This document shows, in pieces, positions 37,167 through 45,954 of a stretch of DNA of 64,000 nt (the stretch's first letter is position 1; every line of letters starts with the position of its first letter). The stretch covers positions 124,001 to 188,000 of the forward strand of contig JAHHHA010000008.1 in NCBI GenBank assembly GCA_019359615.1, read 5' to 3'. A model generated the notes under the pieces. The model had not been told where the DNA came from, made no database searches, and was given only the letters and a program-made list of their open reading frames with translations. The position numbers and the translations under genes were made by a program. The stretch is from Cyanosarcina radialis HA8281-LM2. Its GTDB lineage: Bacteria; Cyanobacteriota; Cyanobacteriia; Cyanobacteriales; CCAP-1448.

Positions 37167-37667
37167 ATGAGTTTTCAGAAAATTCTAGTAGCGATCGATG
37201 ATTCTCCATTATGCCAATCGGTATTCACCCAGGCGCTTGAGTTAGCCCAGGTCGATCGGGCAAAATTAATGTTACTTCATTGCCTCAACGTCGAACTGAT
37301 AGGCGAACCGCCAGTATCTCTGTCGATCGAGATGGGGGTATACCCAGAAGCGATGGACTCTGCTTATCGAACTCAACAGGTACTTGCGGAACGGCGAATG
37401 CTAGAGGCTCAAAAGATGTTAAGCGATTACTGTGAAATTGCCACTAGTCAAGGAGTAGCGGCAGAAGTCGATTGCAAAATTGGCGATGCTGGAGAGTGGC
37501 TGTGTCAAGTAGCTCAGAAATGGGGGGCAAATTTGATTGTTTTAGGACGGCGAGGGCGCACGGGATTGGCTGAAGCATTTTTAGGCAGCGTGAGCAATCA
37601 TGTCTTGCATCACGCTCCTTGTTCGGTATTAGTGATTCAGCAGGAAGCTGAGGGCAAGGCAAGCTGA
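37167..37667 (+). CDS. Universal stress protein (UspA family)
   Basis: A 166-residue UspA-type protein from ATG 37167 (MSFQKILVAIDDSP); an upstream in-frame ATG at 37149 is less likely. The ATP-binding signature GRRGRTGLAEAFLGSVSNHV near the C terminus matches ATP-binding Usps. It ends 3 bases before the next gene, so the two are probably coupled. Confidence 0.9.
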   Translation: MSFQKILVAIDDSPLCQSVFTQALELAQVDRAKLMLLHCLNVELIGEPPVSLSIEMGVYPEAMDSAYRTQQVLAERRMLEAQKMLSDYCEIATSQGVAAEVDCKIGDAGEWLCQVAQKWGANLIVLGRRGRTGLAEAFLGSVSNHVLHHAPCSVLVIQQEAEGKAS

Positions 37668-37670
37668 GGG

Positions 37671-38438
37671 ATGGAAAATAATCGCGAGCCGTGGGACATC
37701 GATCCTTTAGACGAAAATTCAACTGCCTCTGAAAGCCCCAATCTAGATGAGTCAGTAAATGAGGTGCCATCTCAACAGAGGAGATCGCTTCAGTTGCCAG
37801 TGAAGGAAACCTTGGAAGTTGCAGTACCGTTAGTGATGGTAGAAACGGCATTCTTAGCGAGTACGGGCAGCTTGATTTGGTTGTTTGATTACTACTTTCC
37901 CCTCGGCCCCCTACTACGAATTTTTTTCCCGATTCCAATAGCGCTAGTTTACTTGCGATGGGGAAGTCGGGCTGCTTGGATGGCAGCTATAGTTTCGGGA
38001 TTGCTGCTATCGGTGTTGATGGGACCGACTCGCAGCGTGCTGTTTTTTATTCCTTATGGGGTGATGGGAGTCCAGTTGGGGTATGCCTGGAGGCGGGGTG
38101 CTAGTTGGTTATTTTCGATCGCAACTGCTGGCTTAATTGGCACGTTTGGTTTCTTCTTTCGATTTTGGTTGGTTTCTATCCTCATCGGCGAAGATCTGTG
38201 GACTTATCTGATTACCCAGATGACAGCATTGGTAGAGTGGATCTTTCTGCAACTAGGTTGGCTGTTTCAATTAAGCGTACCTACAATTCAGGCGATCGCG
38301 ATCGGTTATGCAGTTCTGATCAACCTAGTTTACGTGTTTGTCGTCCATCTGGTGGCTTTGTTGTTGCTCGATCGCTTGGGCAATCCTATTCCTCGCCCTC
38401 CAGCTTGGGTGCAAGTTTTGCTCGATTATGAAGAGTAA
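37671..38438 (+). CDS. DUF2232 family membrane protein
   Basis: A 255-residue protein. The first 50 residues are acidic and disordered; the rest has six to eight hydrophobic segments with the DUF2232 features PLGPLLRIFFPIPIALVYLR near 77 and GVMGVQLGYAWRRGAS. The family is found in cyanobacteria and firmicutes (YybS) and resembles ECF-transporter S components. No function is known here. Ends just before a repeat ACAATTGTCAATTCGCAATT. Confidence 0.82.
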   Translation: MENNREPWDIDPLDENSTASESPNLDESVNEVPSQQRRSLQLPVKETLEVAVPLVMVETAFLASTGSLIWLFDYYFPLGPLLRIFFPIPIALVYLRWGSRAAWMAAIVSGLLLSVLMGPTRSVLFFIPYGVMGVQLGYAWRRGASWLFSIATAGLIGTFGFFFRFWLVSILIGEDLWTYLITQMTALVEWIFLQLGWLFQLSVPTIQAIAIGYAVLINLVYVFVVHLVALLLLDRLGNPIPRPPAWVQVLLDYEE

Positions 38439-38507
38439 CCAAAACAATTGTCAATTCGCAATTGACAATTCGCAATTAAAATACAAGCTCGTGCAAATTG
38501 AAACCTG

Positions 38508-39278
38508 CTAATTCCGAGTTGGTTCGATCGAACTGGTATTTTCTGGCAAAAGTTCCGACAGGGTAACTATCTGGTATCCTCTACTTTGCAATTTTGGCAG
38601 GATAGCTTCTAGGGTAGCAGCGGTGCGATCGCCTCTATCTCCATAATCGTGCAAAACTACGATCGCTCCAGGACGAGCGTTCGACAAAATAAATTGGGCA
38701 GCAAAATCAGCAGAAGAAATGTTGGTGTCGTAGGGAAATATCGATCCGAGTGCTACTCGATAGTCGTGTTTCCGAGCAGTTGCTACCATCGTGGAGTTGT
38801 ACCATCCACCTCCCGGACGCAGCCAGCGTAGACTGCTAAACTGCGACAAGATCGCGTCAGCTTCTAACAAAGACGCTTCAAATGCTGCTGGAGAAAGTTC
38901 AATGCTGGGTTCGTTTTGAGTTAAATGATTGCCGATTTCGTGGCCTGCACTCACCATCTGGGAAACTAGTTTTTCATTTCCTGAAACTCTACTGCTAATG
39001 AGGAAAAAAGTAGCGCGAGAGCGATAGCGGCTAAGAATTGCCAAAATTTTGGGCGTAGTTACTGGATCGGGACCGTCATCGATGGTGAGAGCGATAATCG
39101 GCCGATCGGTTTCGGCAAAATATGTCACTCCAGGAGCGATCGTCGATACTGTTCTCAGCAACCAACGGGGCTGAAAGAATAAGGTTGCGATTACCAACAA
39201 TAAAAAAAAGCTGGTACTGGCTAACCAAAATTTGCGCGATCGAGCCAGAACGATTAATCGGGCTAACAGTTTATTCAT
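38508..39278 (-). CDS. Membrane-anchored polysaccharide deacetylase
   Basis: A 256-residue protein from ATG 39278 (MNKLLARLIVLARSRK); the open frame extends to 39347 but without support. One N-terminal membrane helix (residues 17-37) anchors a NodB domain outside the cytosol. The NodB motifs are visible: ALTIDDGPDP (D-D pair), HEIGNHLTQN (HxxxH-like) and RPGGGWYN. It would remove N- or O-acetyl groups from cell-wall or exopolysaccharide. HIS ligands look complete. Confidence 0.88.
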   Translation of the reverse strand: MNKLLARLIVLARSRKFWLASTSFFLLLVIATLFFQPRWLLRTVSTIAPGVTYFAETDRPIIALTIDDGPDPVTTPKILAILSRYRSRATFFLISSRVSGNEKLVSQMVSAGHEIGNHLTQNEPSIELSPAAFEASLLEADAILSQFSSLRWLRPGGGWYNSTMVATARKHDYRVALGSIFPYDTNISSADFAAQFILSNARPGAIVVLHDYGDRGDRTAATLEAILPKLQSRGYQIVTLSELLPENTSSIEPTRN

Positions 39279-39521
39279 GAAGAAAAATCCTAGATCGCGA
39301 TCGATCTCAATAACGCTCGAAGTGTTCCACTTTGATAACTGGAACAACTAAAGCTCTAGTCAGAAACAATTTAATTTAGAACGATGTCTGACTAAATAGC
39401 AAGATATCGGTAAAGGCGCGATCGCGCTTTTAGCCGCAAGTCGTGCTGCCAATATATCGATCGCACGTCCTAAATATTAGGGCGATTTTCAGTTAAATTT
39501 CCAACAAGTGAGGAGAAAAAC

Positions 39522-39647
39522 ATGAAATCGGTAAAGAAGTTAGCCGCGCCTATTTTAGCTAGCGGCATAACCTTCGGGACGCTGCTGCTGGCATCAACTC
39601 CGGCTCAAGCTGCGTGGAATCTGCTCCCAGATACCCTCGCAAGCTGA
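39522..39647 (+). CDS. Small secreted peptide (41 residues)
   Basis: A short open frame. It starts at ATG 39522 after a good ribosome-binding site (GAGGAG, 8-9 bases upstream) and stops at TGA 39645. The first 30 residues form a signal peptide (KKLAAPILASG, hydrophobic core, AQA cleavage site), leaving a mature peptide of 11 residues: AWNLLPDTLAS. It may be a real small exported peptide or the remains of a longer secreted protein cut by a nonsense change. A hairpin GAGCGATC...GATCGCTC lies 14 bases downstream (39662-39689). Confidence 0.6.
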   Translation: MKSVKKLAAPILASGITFGTLLLASTPAQAAWNLLPDTLAS

Positions 39648-39807
39648 GTTAGAACTATGTGGAGCGATCGCTTTTCTTGTGGATCGCTCTAGCCAGAGAA
39701 CTGTTCTTTAGAAGGGAGGTAAAGCCAGACTTCTGGTAGGGTAGCCGTAGGGGAAAAATTGCTACGATCGCTATTGCTAACTCAATTATCGGAGCAGAAA
39801 AACTGCT

Positions 39808-40512
39808 GTGGTTCCTTTAAGCGACGATAACCCGACTCGTCTGACTCCTTATGTAACTTACGTACTGATTGGAGTCAATATCGCGGTTTTTATTCACGAA
39901 ATTACTTTAAATCCGCAACAGCTTAACGATTTTTTCCACGTTTGGGCGGTAGTGCCGAGAGAACTAACTGCTAGTTTTAATGGCATACCCAGCGGCGATC
40001 CAGTTCCCGAACCTTTAACTTTGGTAACATCCCAATTTTTGCACGGCAGTTTTTTGCACATAGCTGGCAATATGTTGTTCCTCTGGATTTTTGGTAACAA
40101 TATAGAAGATAAATTGGGACATATTAAATATCTAATTTTTTATCTGGGCTGCGGCGTGTTAGCTGGCTTAAGTCAGTGGTGGTTTTCGACCAATTCTGGC
40201 ATTCCTTCTCTGGGTGCTAGCGGCGCGATCGCAGGAGTGATGGGTGCTTACGTCCTCCGCTTTCCTCGCGCTCAAGTCTTAACGTTAATTCCTCTAGGAA
40301 TTATCTGGACGACTGTAAGAATTCCAGCGGTTTTCTTTCTGGTTTTTTGGTTTTTACAACAAGCATTCTATGGGGTTGCCAGCCTCCAAACACCAACTAA
40401 TATTGGCATGGAAAGCGGTGGCGTTGCTTATTGGGCCCATGCTGGTGGTTTTGTGTTTGGAGCTATCCTGGGGCCTTTGTTAGGATTATTTTCTAAAAAC
40501 TCTGAATTTTAA
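39808..40512 (+). CDS. Rhomboid family intramembrane serine protease
   Basis: A 234-residue protein with a GTG start at 39808. Six hydrophobic segments. The catalytic dyad is Ser in GASGAIAGVMGAY near residue 145 and His in AHAGGFVFGA near 211, and the early HGSFLHIAGNMLFLWIFG block (HxxxxHxxxN) is intact. It cleaves membrane proteins within the bilayer. Substrate is unknown. Confidence 0.93.
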   Translation: MVPLSDDNPTRLTPYVTYVLIGVNIAVFIHEITLNPQQLNDFFHVWAVVPRELTASFNGIPSGDPVPEPLTLVTSQFLHGSFLHIAGNMLFLWIFGNNIEDKLGHIKYLIFYLGCGVLAGLSQWWFSTNSGIPSLGASGAIAGVMGAYVLRFPRAQVLTLIPLGIIWTTVRIPAVFFLVFWFLQQAFYGVASLQTPTNIGMESGGVAYWAHAGGFVFGAILGPLLGLFSKNSEF

Positions 40513-40647
40513 CTAAGTACCTAAGCAGGATAAATGATATGTGGCTATGCCCCATATCCGATACCCCGACTTGGACTTTATCATTAGCAATTCGATTCGC
40601 TCGATCGCTTACGATCCACGTAGGGGTGAGTTTCCAAACCCACTCCA

Positions 40648-42486
40648 TTAAGTGATCTCAGCCCACTCGGAACCAGTCGCGCCTGAGATGGCTTGCAGAG
40701 CGATGCGATCGATCCCTTTTATATTTAGATCTCCGGCATTAGAGGTTTGCTCGCTTCTGCGGGAATCAGTAACGTCCTTTCCACAACCCTCCCACCAACA
40801 AGGATTATTGTTCTGGAAATCGATTAAAGCCTTATATTTAGGCGAATCTTTTTGATCTATGTATTCCAATGCTCCCCAGCTTCCCCATTTTCCATATTGG
40901 CCTACTGAAGAAAACTGCATGAACAGTTCTCCTCCAGAGCTTTTCCACTTATTTAAGTAATCGGTGTATAGATCGTACATTCTCGGATCTTTATTGGCAG
41001 TAGTAAACAAGTCAGTAATAGCTTGATTGCCCACCACTTTTTTGACACCGACTAGATGTTGACCGCCTTCATAAGCGAGCATTCTTAAATTTCTTTTTTC
41101 AGCCAGCTTAAAATTTCTCTTCATTGAGTCAAAAGACTTATCGGCGGCGCTTTTAGGTTTACTGCCAGACAGCACTCCCCCCTGCTTGAGTTCCTCAAAT
41201 AGTTGGTCGAGAGTCCATTTTTCTACTTGACTCTCGTTCTTAGGCGAACCCAAACCGCCACCAAAATAGGGAGCGATCGCGATGGCATCAATTCCCTGTT
41301 GATAGCAAGGTTTTTCTTTCCATAACGGGCAGTCTAAAGCCTGATTGGCCTGCCATTCGCTAGCTGCTTGAATGCCCAAAACGCAAACTATTCGATCGCT
41401 GCGATCTCCAAAAGCTTGTTTCCATATATTGCATATTTGGGCTGTTCTTTTCCCATGCCAATTGGCTACTTGGGTATAGTCATTTCCTTTGTTTTCAGAC
41501 GCAGGCCATTGTTTGGCAGCTTGCTGCGCCACCCATTTATATTGAGGAAACTGCCGATTCCAAACTTCGTTGGAGTATTCTACATAAATTTTTAGCTGTG
41601 GATCTAAGGTGCTTTTTACCTGTTTGGCAAAATTAGCAATATATTCGTCATTCGCCATATGTGGCATATTGAACCACGGATCGGCTTTGAGGCGATTAGA
41701 CAAAGATACCATGACTTCGATCGGTACCCCTTTGTTATCATAGGAAGCTGTTTCTGGCAAGATTCGCTCCGACCAGTTTTGCTGTTTAGATTTATTGGTT
41801 TTCATCCAATCCATAAATCTAATCGCTTTAAATTTTTGAATCTTTTCAAGAAATTTAGGATTGAATGTTTGACTGGCTAGCAGCTTTTCCTGTTCGGCTT
41901 TTACTACTCTGATATTGCGGATGTAATTACCATTTTTTTTCGGATCGGTGCTAGTAATACTAATTAAAACTCCGCTATTTTGTCTGGAATTAACTTGGAT
42001 CGTATCTCTTCCAGGAGTAGATTTAACTTTTTTGGCAGCTAAGCCATATTCGATCGTGCCTTCACCGTCATATAAAACCACATATTTACCAGAGGGATAA
42101 CGATCTTTCATGTCTCTGAATAACAAGGTGCTAACTCTGGTATATATCGGGCTATCTTCCGGTGCTGGCAGAGACTTAACCCATCCGTACCGATCTAGAT
42201 CTAACAGCTTGTTTTCTTTTGTACTCCATGAGTTAGTACAATCAGGATCTTCTTTTCGGCATTGCGGTATCCACGGACTAGAAGACTTGAAAGCATCTAA
42301 AAATGGTAATTCAGTAGAGTAATATGTAATCCCAGCCAAATTAATTCCTAAAGGGGAAGAAGCATTAGGATATGAAGTACCTGTTTTTGGGTTGACAGCG
42401 AGCGCTGCATTGTCTACTAAAACATAAGTGCCGAGCGTTAGCATCGCACTAATGACATTTGAGATTTTATGGGATAAAAGATTCAT
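40648..42486 (-). CDS. Secreted glycoside-hydrolase-like protein
   Basis: A 612-residue protein with an N-terminal signal peptide (SHKISNVISAMLTLGTYVLV, ending near ALA). The middle resembles a TIM-barrel cellulase-like domain: RFMDWMKTN near 225, YVEYSNEVWNRQFP near 300 with a candidate acid/base Glu before VWN, and MLAYEGGQHL near 480 with a candidate nucleophile Glu. Cys residues are several, as in exported proteins. I would call it a cellulase-like or exopolysaccharide-associated protein; the substrate is not known. It precedes a WecG/TagA gene downstream in coordinates (upstream in transcription), suggesting extracellular polysaccharide metabolism. Confidence 0.65.
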   Translation of the reverse strand: MNLLSHKISNVISAMLTLGTYVLVDNAALAVNPKTGTSYPNASSPLGINLAGITYYSTELPFLDAFKSSSPWIPQCRKEDPDCTNSWSTKENKLLDLDRYGWVKSLPAPEDSPIYTRVSTLLFRDMKDRYPSGKYVVLYDGEGTIEYGLAAKKVKSTPGRDTIQVNSRQNSGVLISITSTDPKKNGNYIRNIRVVKAEQEKLLASQTFNPKFLEKIQKFKAIRFMDWMKTNKSKQQNWSERILPETASYDNKGVPIEVMVSLSNRLKADPWFNMPHMANDEYIANFAKQVKSTLDPQLKIYVEYSNEVWNRQFPQYKWVAQQAAKQWPASENKGNDYTQVANWHGKRTAQICNIWKQAFGDRSDRIVCVLGIQAASEWQANQALDCPLWKEKPCYQQGIDAIAIAPYFGGGLGSPKNESQVEKWTLDQLFEELKQGGVLSGSKPKSAADKSFDSMKRNFKLAEKRNLRMLAYEGGQHLVGVKKVVGNQAITDLFTTANKDPRMYDLYTDYLNKWKSSGGELFMQFSSVGQYGKWGSWGALEYIDQKDSPKYKALIDFQNNNPCWWEGCGKDVTDSRRSEQTSNAGDLNIKGIDRIALQAISGATGSEWAEIT

Positions 42487-42563
42487 TTTAAAATTAGGTA
42501 GTAAGTGGCGACGAGGTGTAAATAATTGCTTTTATAGTCGCTCTATATATTATTTTAGCTGGC

Positions 42564-43352
42564 TTACTTAACACTGGTAAGACGATCTTCGCTCTCTAGT
42601 ACGTTGTCAGAGCGATATAGCTTAAATTTCTGTTTCACGATTAACCAGAAAAAGGGCAAATCGTCTACCAAATATCTCTTGCTAAGTCTTTTTGGCTCGC
42701 TTAACAGCCGATGACACCATTCTAATCCCAAATCGCTGATCCACTTGGGCGCTCTTCTTTTAGTTCCCGACTCAAAGTCGATCGTGGCACCAACCGCTAA
42801 AATAATTTTAATGTTACTTAACTTCGATCTATATTTATAGATCCACTTCTCTTGTTTGGGCGCACCTACACCAATTGCCAACACTGTAGCTCCCGAACAA
42901 TTGATTTTATCGACTATCTCTAAGCATTCTTTTTCATTTTTCTCAAATCCATAAGAAGGAGAATGAGCCGCAATGACTATTTCTCTCCCAACTTTTTGAT
43001 TGATCCTTCTGGCTGCTCTTTTCGCTACTCCTTTAGCACCTCCCAACAAAAATATTTTGATTTCCTCATTCGTTCGGCTGTGGTGACAGAAAGCCGGAAA
43101 CAAATCGGAACCAGAAATTTTTTCTTGAATCGGAGTACCTAAAAACTTAGAAGCATACACCAGTATTTGACTATCGCACACTTTATAGTTGGCGATCTGA
43201 TAAGCTTGATAAAATTCTTTATCTTGTTGTAATTTGATGACGTGATCGACATTGGGTGTAAATACTACACCACCTTCTTTCACCAACTTACCGAGCAAAT
43301 CTTTGGCTGATAAGTTATCAATACATATATTGAGGATATTGATTTTTTGCAT
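42564..43352 (-). CDS. WecG/TagA/CpsF family glycosyltransferase
   Basis: A 262-residue enzyme from ATG 43352 (MQKINILNICIDN); the longer frame to 43382 is less likely. Family motifs are TPNVDHVIKLQQD near 32, FLLGGAKGVAKRAARRIN near 100, and AIGVGAPKQEKWI with VGATIDFESGTKRRAPKWI near 185. Members transfer ManNAc(A) or related sugars to lipid-linked intermediates. It is 77 bp before the glycosidase-like gene in the same direction, so both may belong to a polysaccharide locus. Confidence 0.92.
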   Translation of the reverse strand: MQKINILNICIDNLSAKDLLGKLVKEGGVVFTPNVDHVIKLQQDKEFYQAYQIANYKVCDSQILVYASKFLGTPIQEKISGSDLFPAFCHHSRTNEEIKIFLLGGAKGVAKRAARRINQKVGREIVIAAHSPSYGFEKNEKECLEIVDKINCSGATVLAIGVGAPKQEKWIYKYRSKLSNIKIILAVGATIDFESGTKRRAPKWISDLGLEWCHRLLSEPKRLSKRYLVDDLPFFWLIVKQKFKLYRSDNVLESEDRLTSVK

Positions 43353-43903
43353 GGTTCGCTCAATACTATAATATTGACCCAAAAATGATTTGCCGTTCGA
43401 TCTGAGGATAAATCAAATCTCGGCCATGATATCAAATGCAGCCTCAGTCGGCAAGTTCTATTAGAACTGCCCCTTTTGATAAAAGCGGTGTACAATTAAA
43501 TTAGATATTTTATTGCTCTAGACAGATAAAAATATTAAACCGATCTCTAACCTATAAAAACCTTTAATTATTTTGCTAAATACAAGCAAAGATCGGTATC
43601 GATTCCTATAGTGGCAATCTATACACGTTATTGGCAACGTATCGATCGCTGCCAATAGAAAATTTTCGCTTATCACTTGCTGTTGGGGCAGGTTTTCTCC
43701 TCTTATCTTGACAATTTAACTAAATATGTGTATGGATCGTGGTAATTAAAGATGAGATCGCTTGGTCTACTTGCTGCCATTTTCTCTTCGGTCAAAATTA
43801 CGTCAATTTAAATCGTGTAGCAAGGAAAGAGCGAAAACAAAAGGAAAGTAGTTAATCTGGTTCCTCCTGTTTTCAACATCAACTATTTAATATTCCTAGC
43901 TAG
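43353..43903. other. Gene-free region
   Basis: About 550 bp of AT-rich DNA upstream of the glycosyltransferase and downstream of the vWA gene. It contains an 8-bp stem TATTGGCA...TGCCAATA (43629-43657). No supported gene. Confidence 0.5.
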
Positions 43904-44695
43904 CTAGGGGCTACTAAAGCCACCAAGTGTCATTTGGCTAAAACCAGTAACTCCTTGAGAAGCGCGTACTGCTGACTGCGAAAATACCTGAAATGCTTGG
44001 CGAATGTCTGTCGCACTATTGCCAGGTGTCAGAATCCACTCATCGCGGATGCCCATTTCTTGGAAGACTTGGCGGAAATTGGTGCGATTGTCGTCAATTC
44101 CCATGGCTGCAATGATGTGATTTTCTGCCATCAACATATCGTTAACAATGGCACTGACAGATTTAGCAGTTTGTCTGACAGAATGTTCGTCAGCCCCATC
44201 GGTAATAAGCAGGGTTACAGTCCGTACTGGGACACCATTATCAGCAAATTCTTGAGACTTAGCTAAAACAGTTCCCAGCAATACTACTGTTTGGTCGTAC
44301 AACGGCGTTCCTCGATTGGGATCGTAGTTGCGATCGCTCATTTTTACTGCTTGTTCCAGGGGACAATAAGGATAAAGCACATCGCCGTTAAGGTAGCGAT
44401 TGTGAATCAAAATGCTATCTGTTTGATGGCAAGATAATAAAGCATCAATTACAGCATTGTGACCGTTACGAACTGCTTGGCTATTACCGCTAAACCGAAT
44501 CGAACCGGAATCGTCGGGCATAATCGTTACCAGCACTACTTCACTGGTAATGACATCATCGACATTGATGCCCAAACCTGCTTGAATTTGCGCCCCGATA
44601 TCGATGACGTTGAGTGCTTGGAGAGCAGCTTGCGACAGCAAACCTTCTTCTCTAGCAGATTGAAACAGATTGTTAATGTTAGTTGTTTGACTCAT
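43904..44695 (-). CDS. vWA-domain protein (TerY-like)
   Basis: A 263-residue protein from ATG 44695 (MSQTTNINNLFQSAREEG); the open frame to 44761 includes unlikely residues. It has a von Willebrand A fold with MIDAS: PDDSGSIRF (DxSxS) near 63, RGTPLYDQ near 128 (Thr) and LITDGADEH near 160 (Asp). It is the last gene in the run PP2C, kinase-like, isochorismatase-like, vWA, and matches the TerY partner of the kinase/PP2C triad seen in Ter-type stress systems. It is probably cytosolic (no signal peptide). Confidence 0.87.
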   Translation of the reverse strand: MSQTTNINNLFQSAREEGLLSQAALQALNVIDIGAQIQAGLGINVDDVITSEVVLVTIMPDDSGSIRFSGNSQAVRNGHNAVIDALLSCHQTDSILIHNRYLNGDVLYPYCPLEQAVKMSDRNYDPNRGTPLYDQTVVLLGTVLAKSQEFADNGVPVRTVTLLITDGADEHSVRQTAKSVSAIVNDMLMAENHIIAAMGIDDNRTNFRQVFQEMGIRDEWILTPGNSATDIRQAFQVFSQSAVRASQGVTGFSQMTLGGFSSP

Positions 44696-44796
44696 CTTTG
44701 CGAACCTTAGCGTTGAACTTTGCGTACCTCTGCGTTTAAAAACAAAGATTTTTTTAACCACAGATGAACACAGATGAACACAGATTTTGATGTTTT

Positions 44797-45840
44797 TTAG
44801 AATTGAATACCCGGCCAGGTTTCAATCGATCGTGTAGATTTGACGACGTGCATTCCGGCATCGGCAAAGCGTTGAAAAGCAGCATCAGCTTGGTCTGTGA
44901 AGTCAATTATTCCGGGAACGACAACAGGGGAAGTGCAATCTTCTAGCAGATAGACTTTCTTAGCTAGCTGCGGATCTTGGGCGACAATTTCAGTTAGTAA
45001 ATCGTCGATCGTCCAAGCAACGCAGTGGCTTTTAGCTTGACCAGCAATAATCACCGCATCAAAATCAAGGAGTTTTTGAATAAAGCGAGTATTTTTCTGG
45101 GCGATGGGACGACGATCGCTTCCTGATAAAACTTCGGGACGCAAAACCGAATAGTTCTCAGTGAGGGGGTTGCCGCCTTTAATTTCAAACAAGGTTTGGC
45201 TGTGACGGGCAAGATTGTGGAAGAAAATCGCTTCTTCTACGGCTGAAACTAAGGCGTGTCCGATGCCGCCTAACATGGCGTGATAAGGCCAAACTGTCAG
45301 CGGGTATTTGCCTTCATCGCTTAAGGTGTTGACGTAGTGCAAGGCGTGTTTTTGCAGGGCGATATAGTTGCCGCCAGCAATGCTATAAGCCACGGCGGGA
45401 TTGACTTTCCAAACTCCTTTTCGTACGTCTTCTAAAGTAATAATTGAGGCGGCGGGAATTGGGTGTTCTCCAGCATCGTTAATCCAAAAGAGAGGATGGA
45501 AGATTTGCATGGCTGTGTGGGTATCCATCGTCGGGGCGATCGCACTTATTAACCCTAAATTTCGATAGATAAAGTCGCACAGGCGCACGTTGTCATCGAC
45601 CGCGCCAGTACCGCTGCGGCCCCCGACGAATAGTTCAAATTTGGGGATGCAGAAGGTATTTTGAACGTCGATCGCCATCAGGCAAATTTTAGTTTTATCT
45701 TTAGCAGCAGGCTGGATGCCATACTGTTTTGCCCAGTTTTGAGCGTCGGCGGCCCGATCTTGGTAGTGAACTCGCCAAACTTCTCCGACTCGGTGAGGGT
45801 TGAAGTGCGATGGGATGGGTAGTTGGGTTTGGGTAGTCAT
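44797..45840 (-). CDS. Isochorismatase/nicotinamidase-like cysteine hydrolase
   Basis: A 347-residue protein, longer than plain nicotinamidases (about 200). The catalytic Asp lies in MAIDVQNTFC near 55 and the nucleophile Cys in AGQAKSHCVAWT near 270, with extra residues between. The group hydrolyses amides or vinyl ethers, including nicotinamide. It sits between the kinase-like gene and the vWA gene. The divergent NUDIX/NrtR-like regulator suggests a role in NAD or nicotinamide metabolism. Substrate is not proven. Confidence 0.83.
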   Translation of the reverse strand: MTTQTQLPIPSHFNPHRVGEVWRVHYQDRAADAQNWAKQYGIQPAAKDKTKICLMAIDVQNTFCIPKFELFVGGRSGTGAVDDNVRLCDFIYRNLGLISAIAPTMDTHTAMQIFHPLFWINDAGEHPIPAASIITLEDVRKGVWKVNPAVAYSIAGGNYIALQKHALHYVNTLSDEGKYPLTVWPYHAMLGGIGHALVSAVEEAIFFHNLARHSQTLFEIKGGNPLTENYSVLRPEVLSGSDRRPIAQKNTRFIQKLLDFDAVIIAGQAKSHCVAWTIDDLLTEIVAQDPQLAKKVYLLEDCTSPVVVPGIIDFTDQADAAFQRFADAGMHVVKSTRSIETWPGIQF

Positions 45841-45954
45841 AATGGATTTTGGATTTTAGATTTTGCGGATGCGGGTCGCGGCGAGGTTTCCTCGCCATGC
45901 AGACCGCACCAAGCAGGATTTTGGATTGTCCTGGAAACCAATTTTTGCGGAAGT

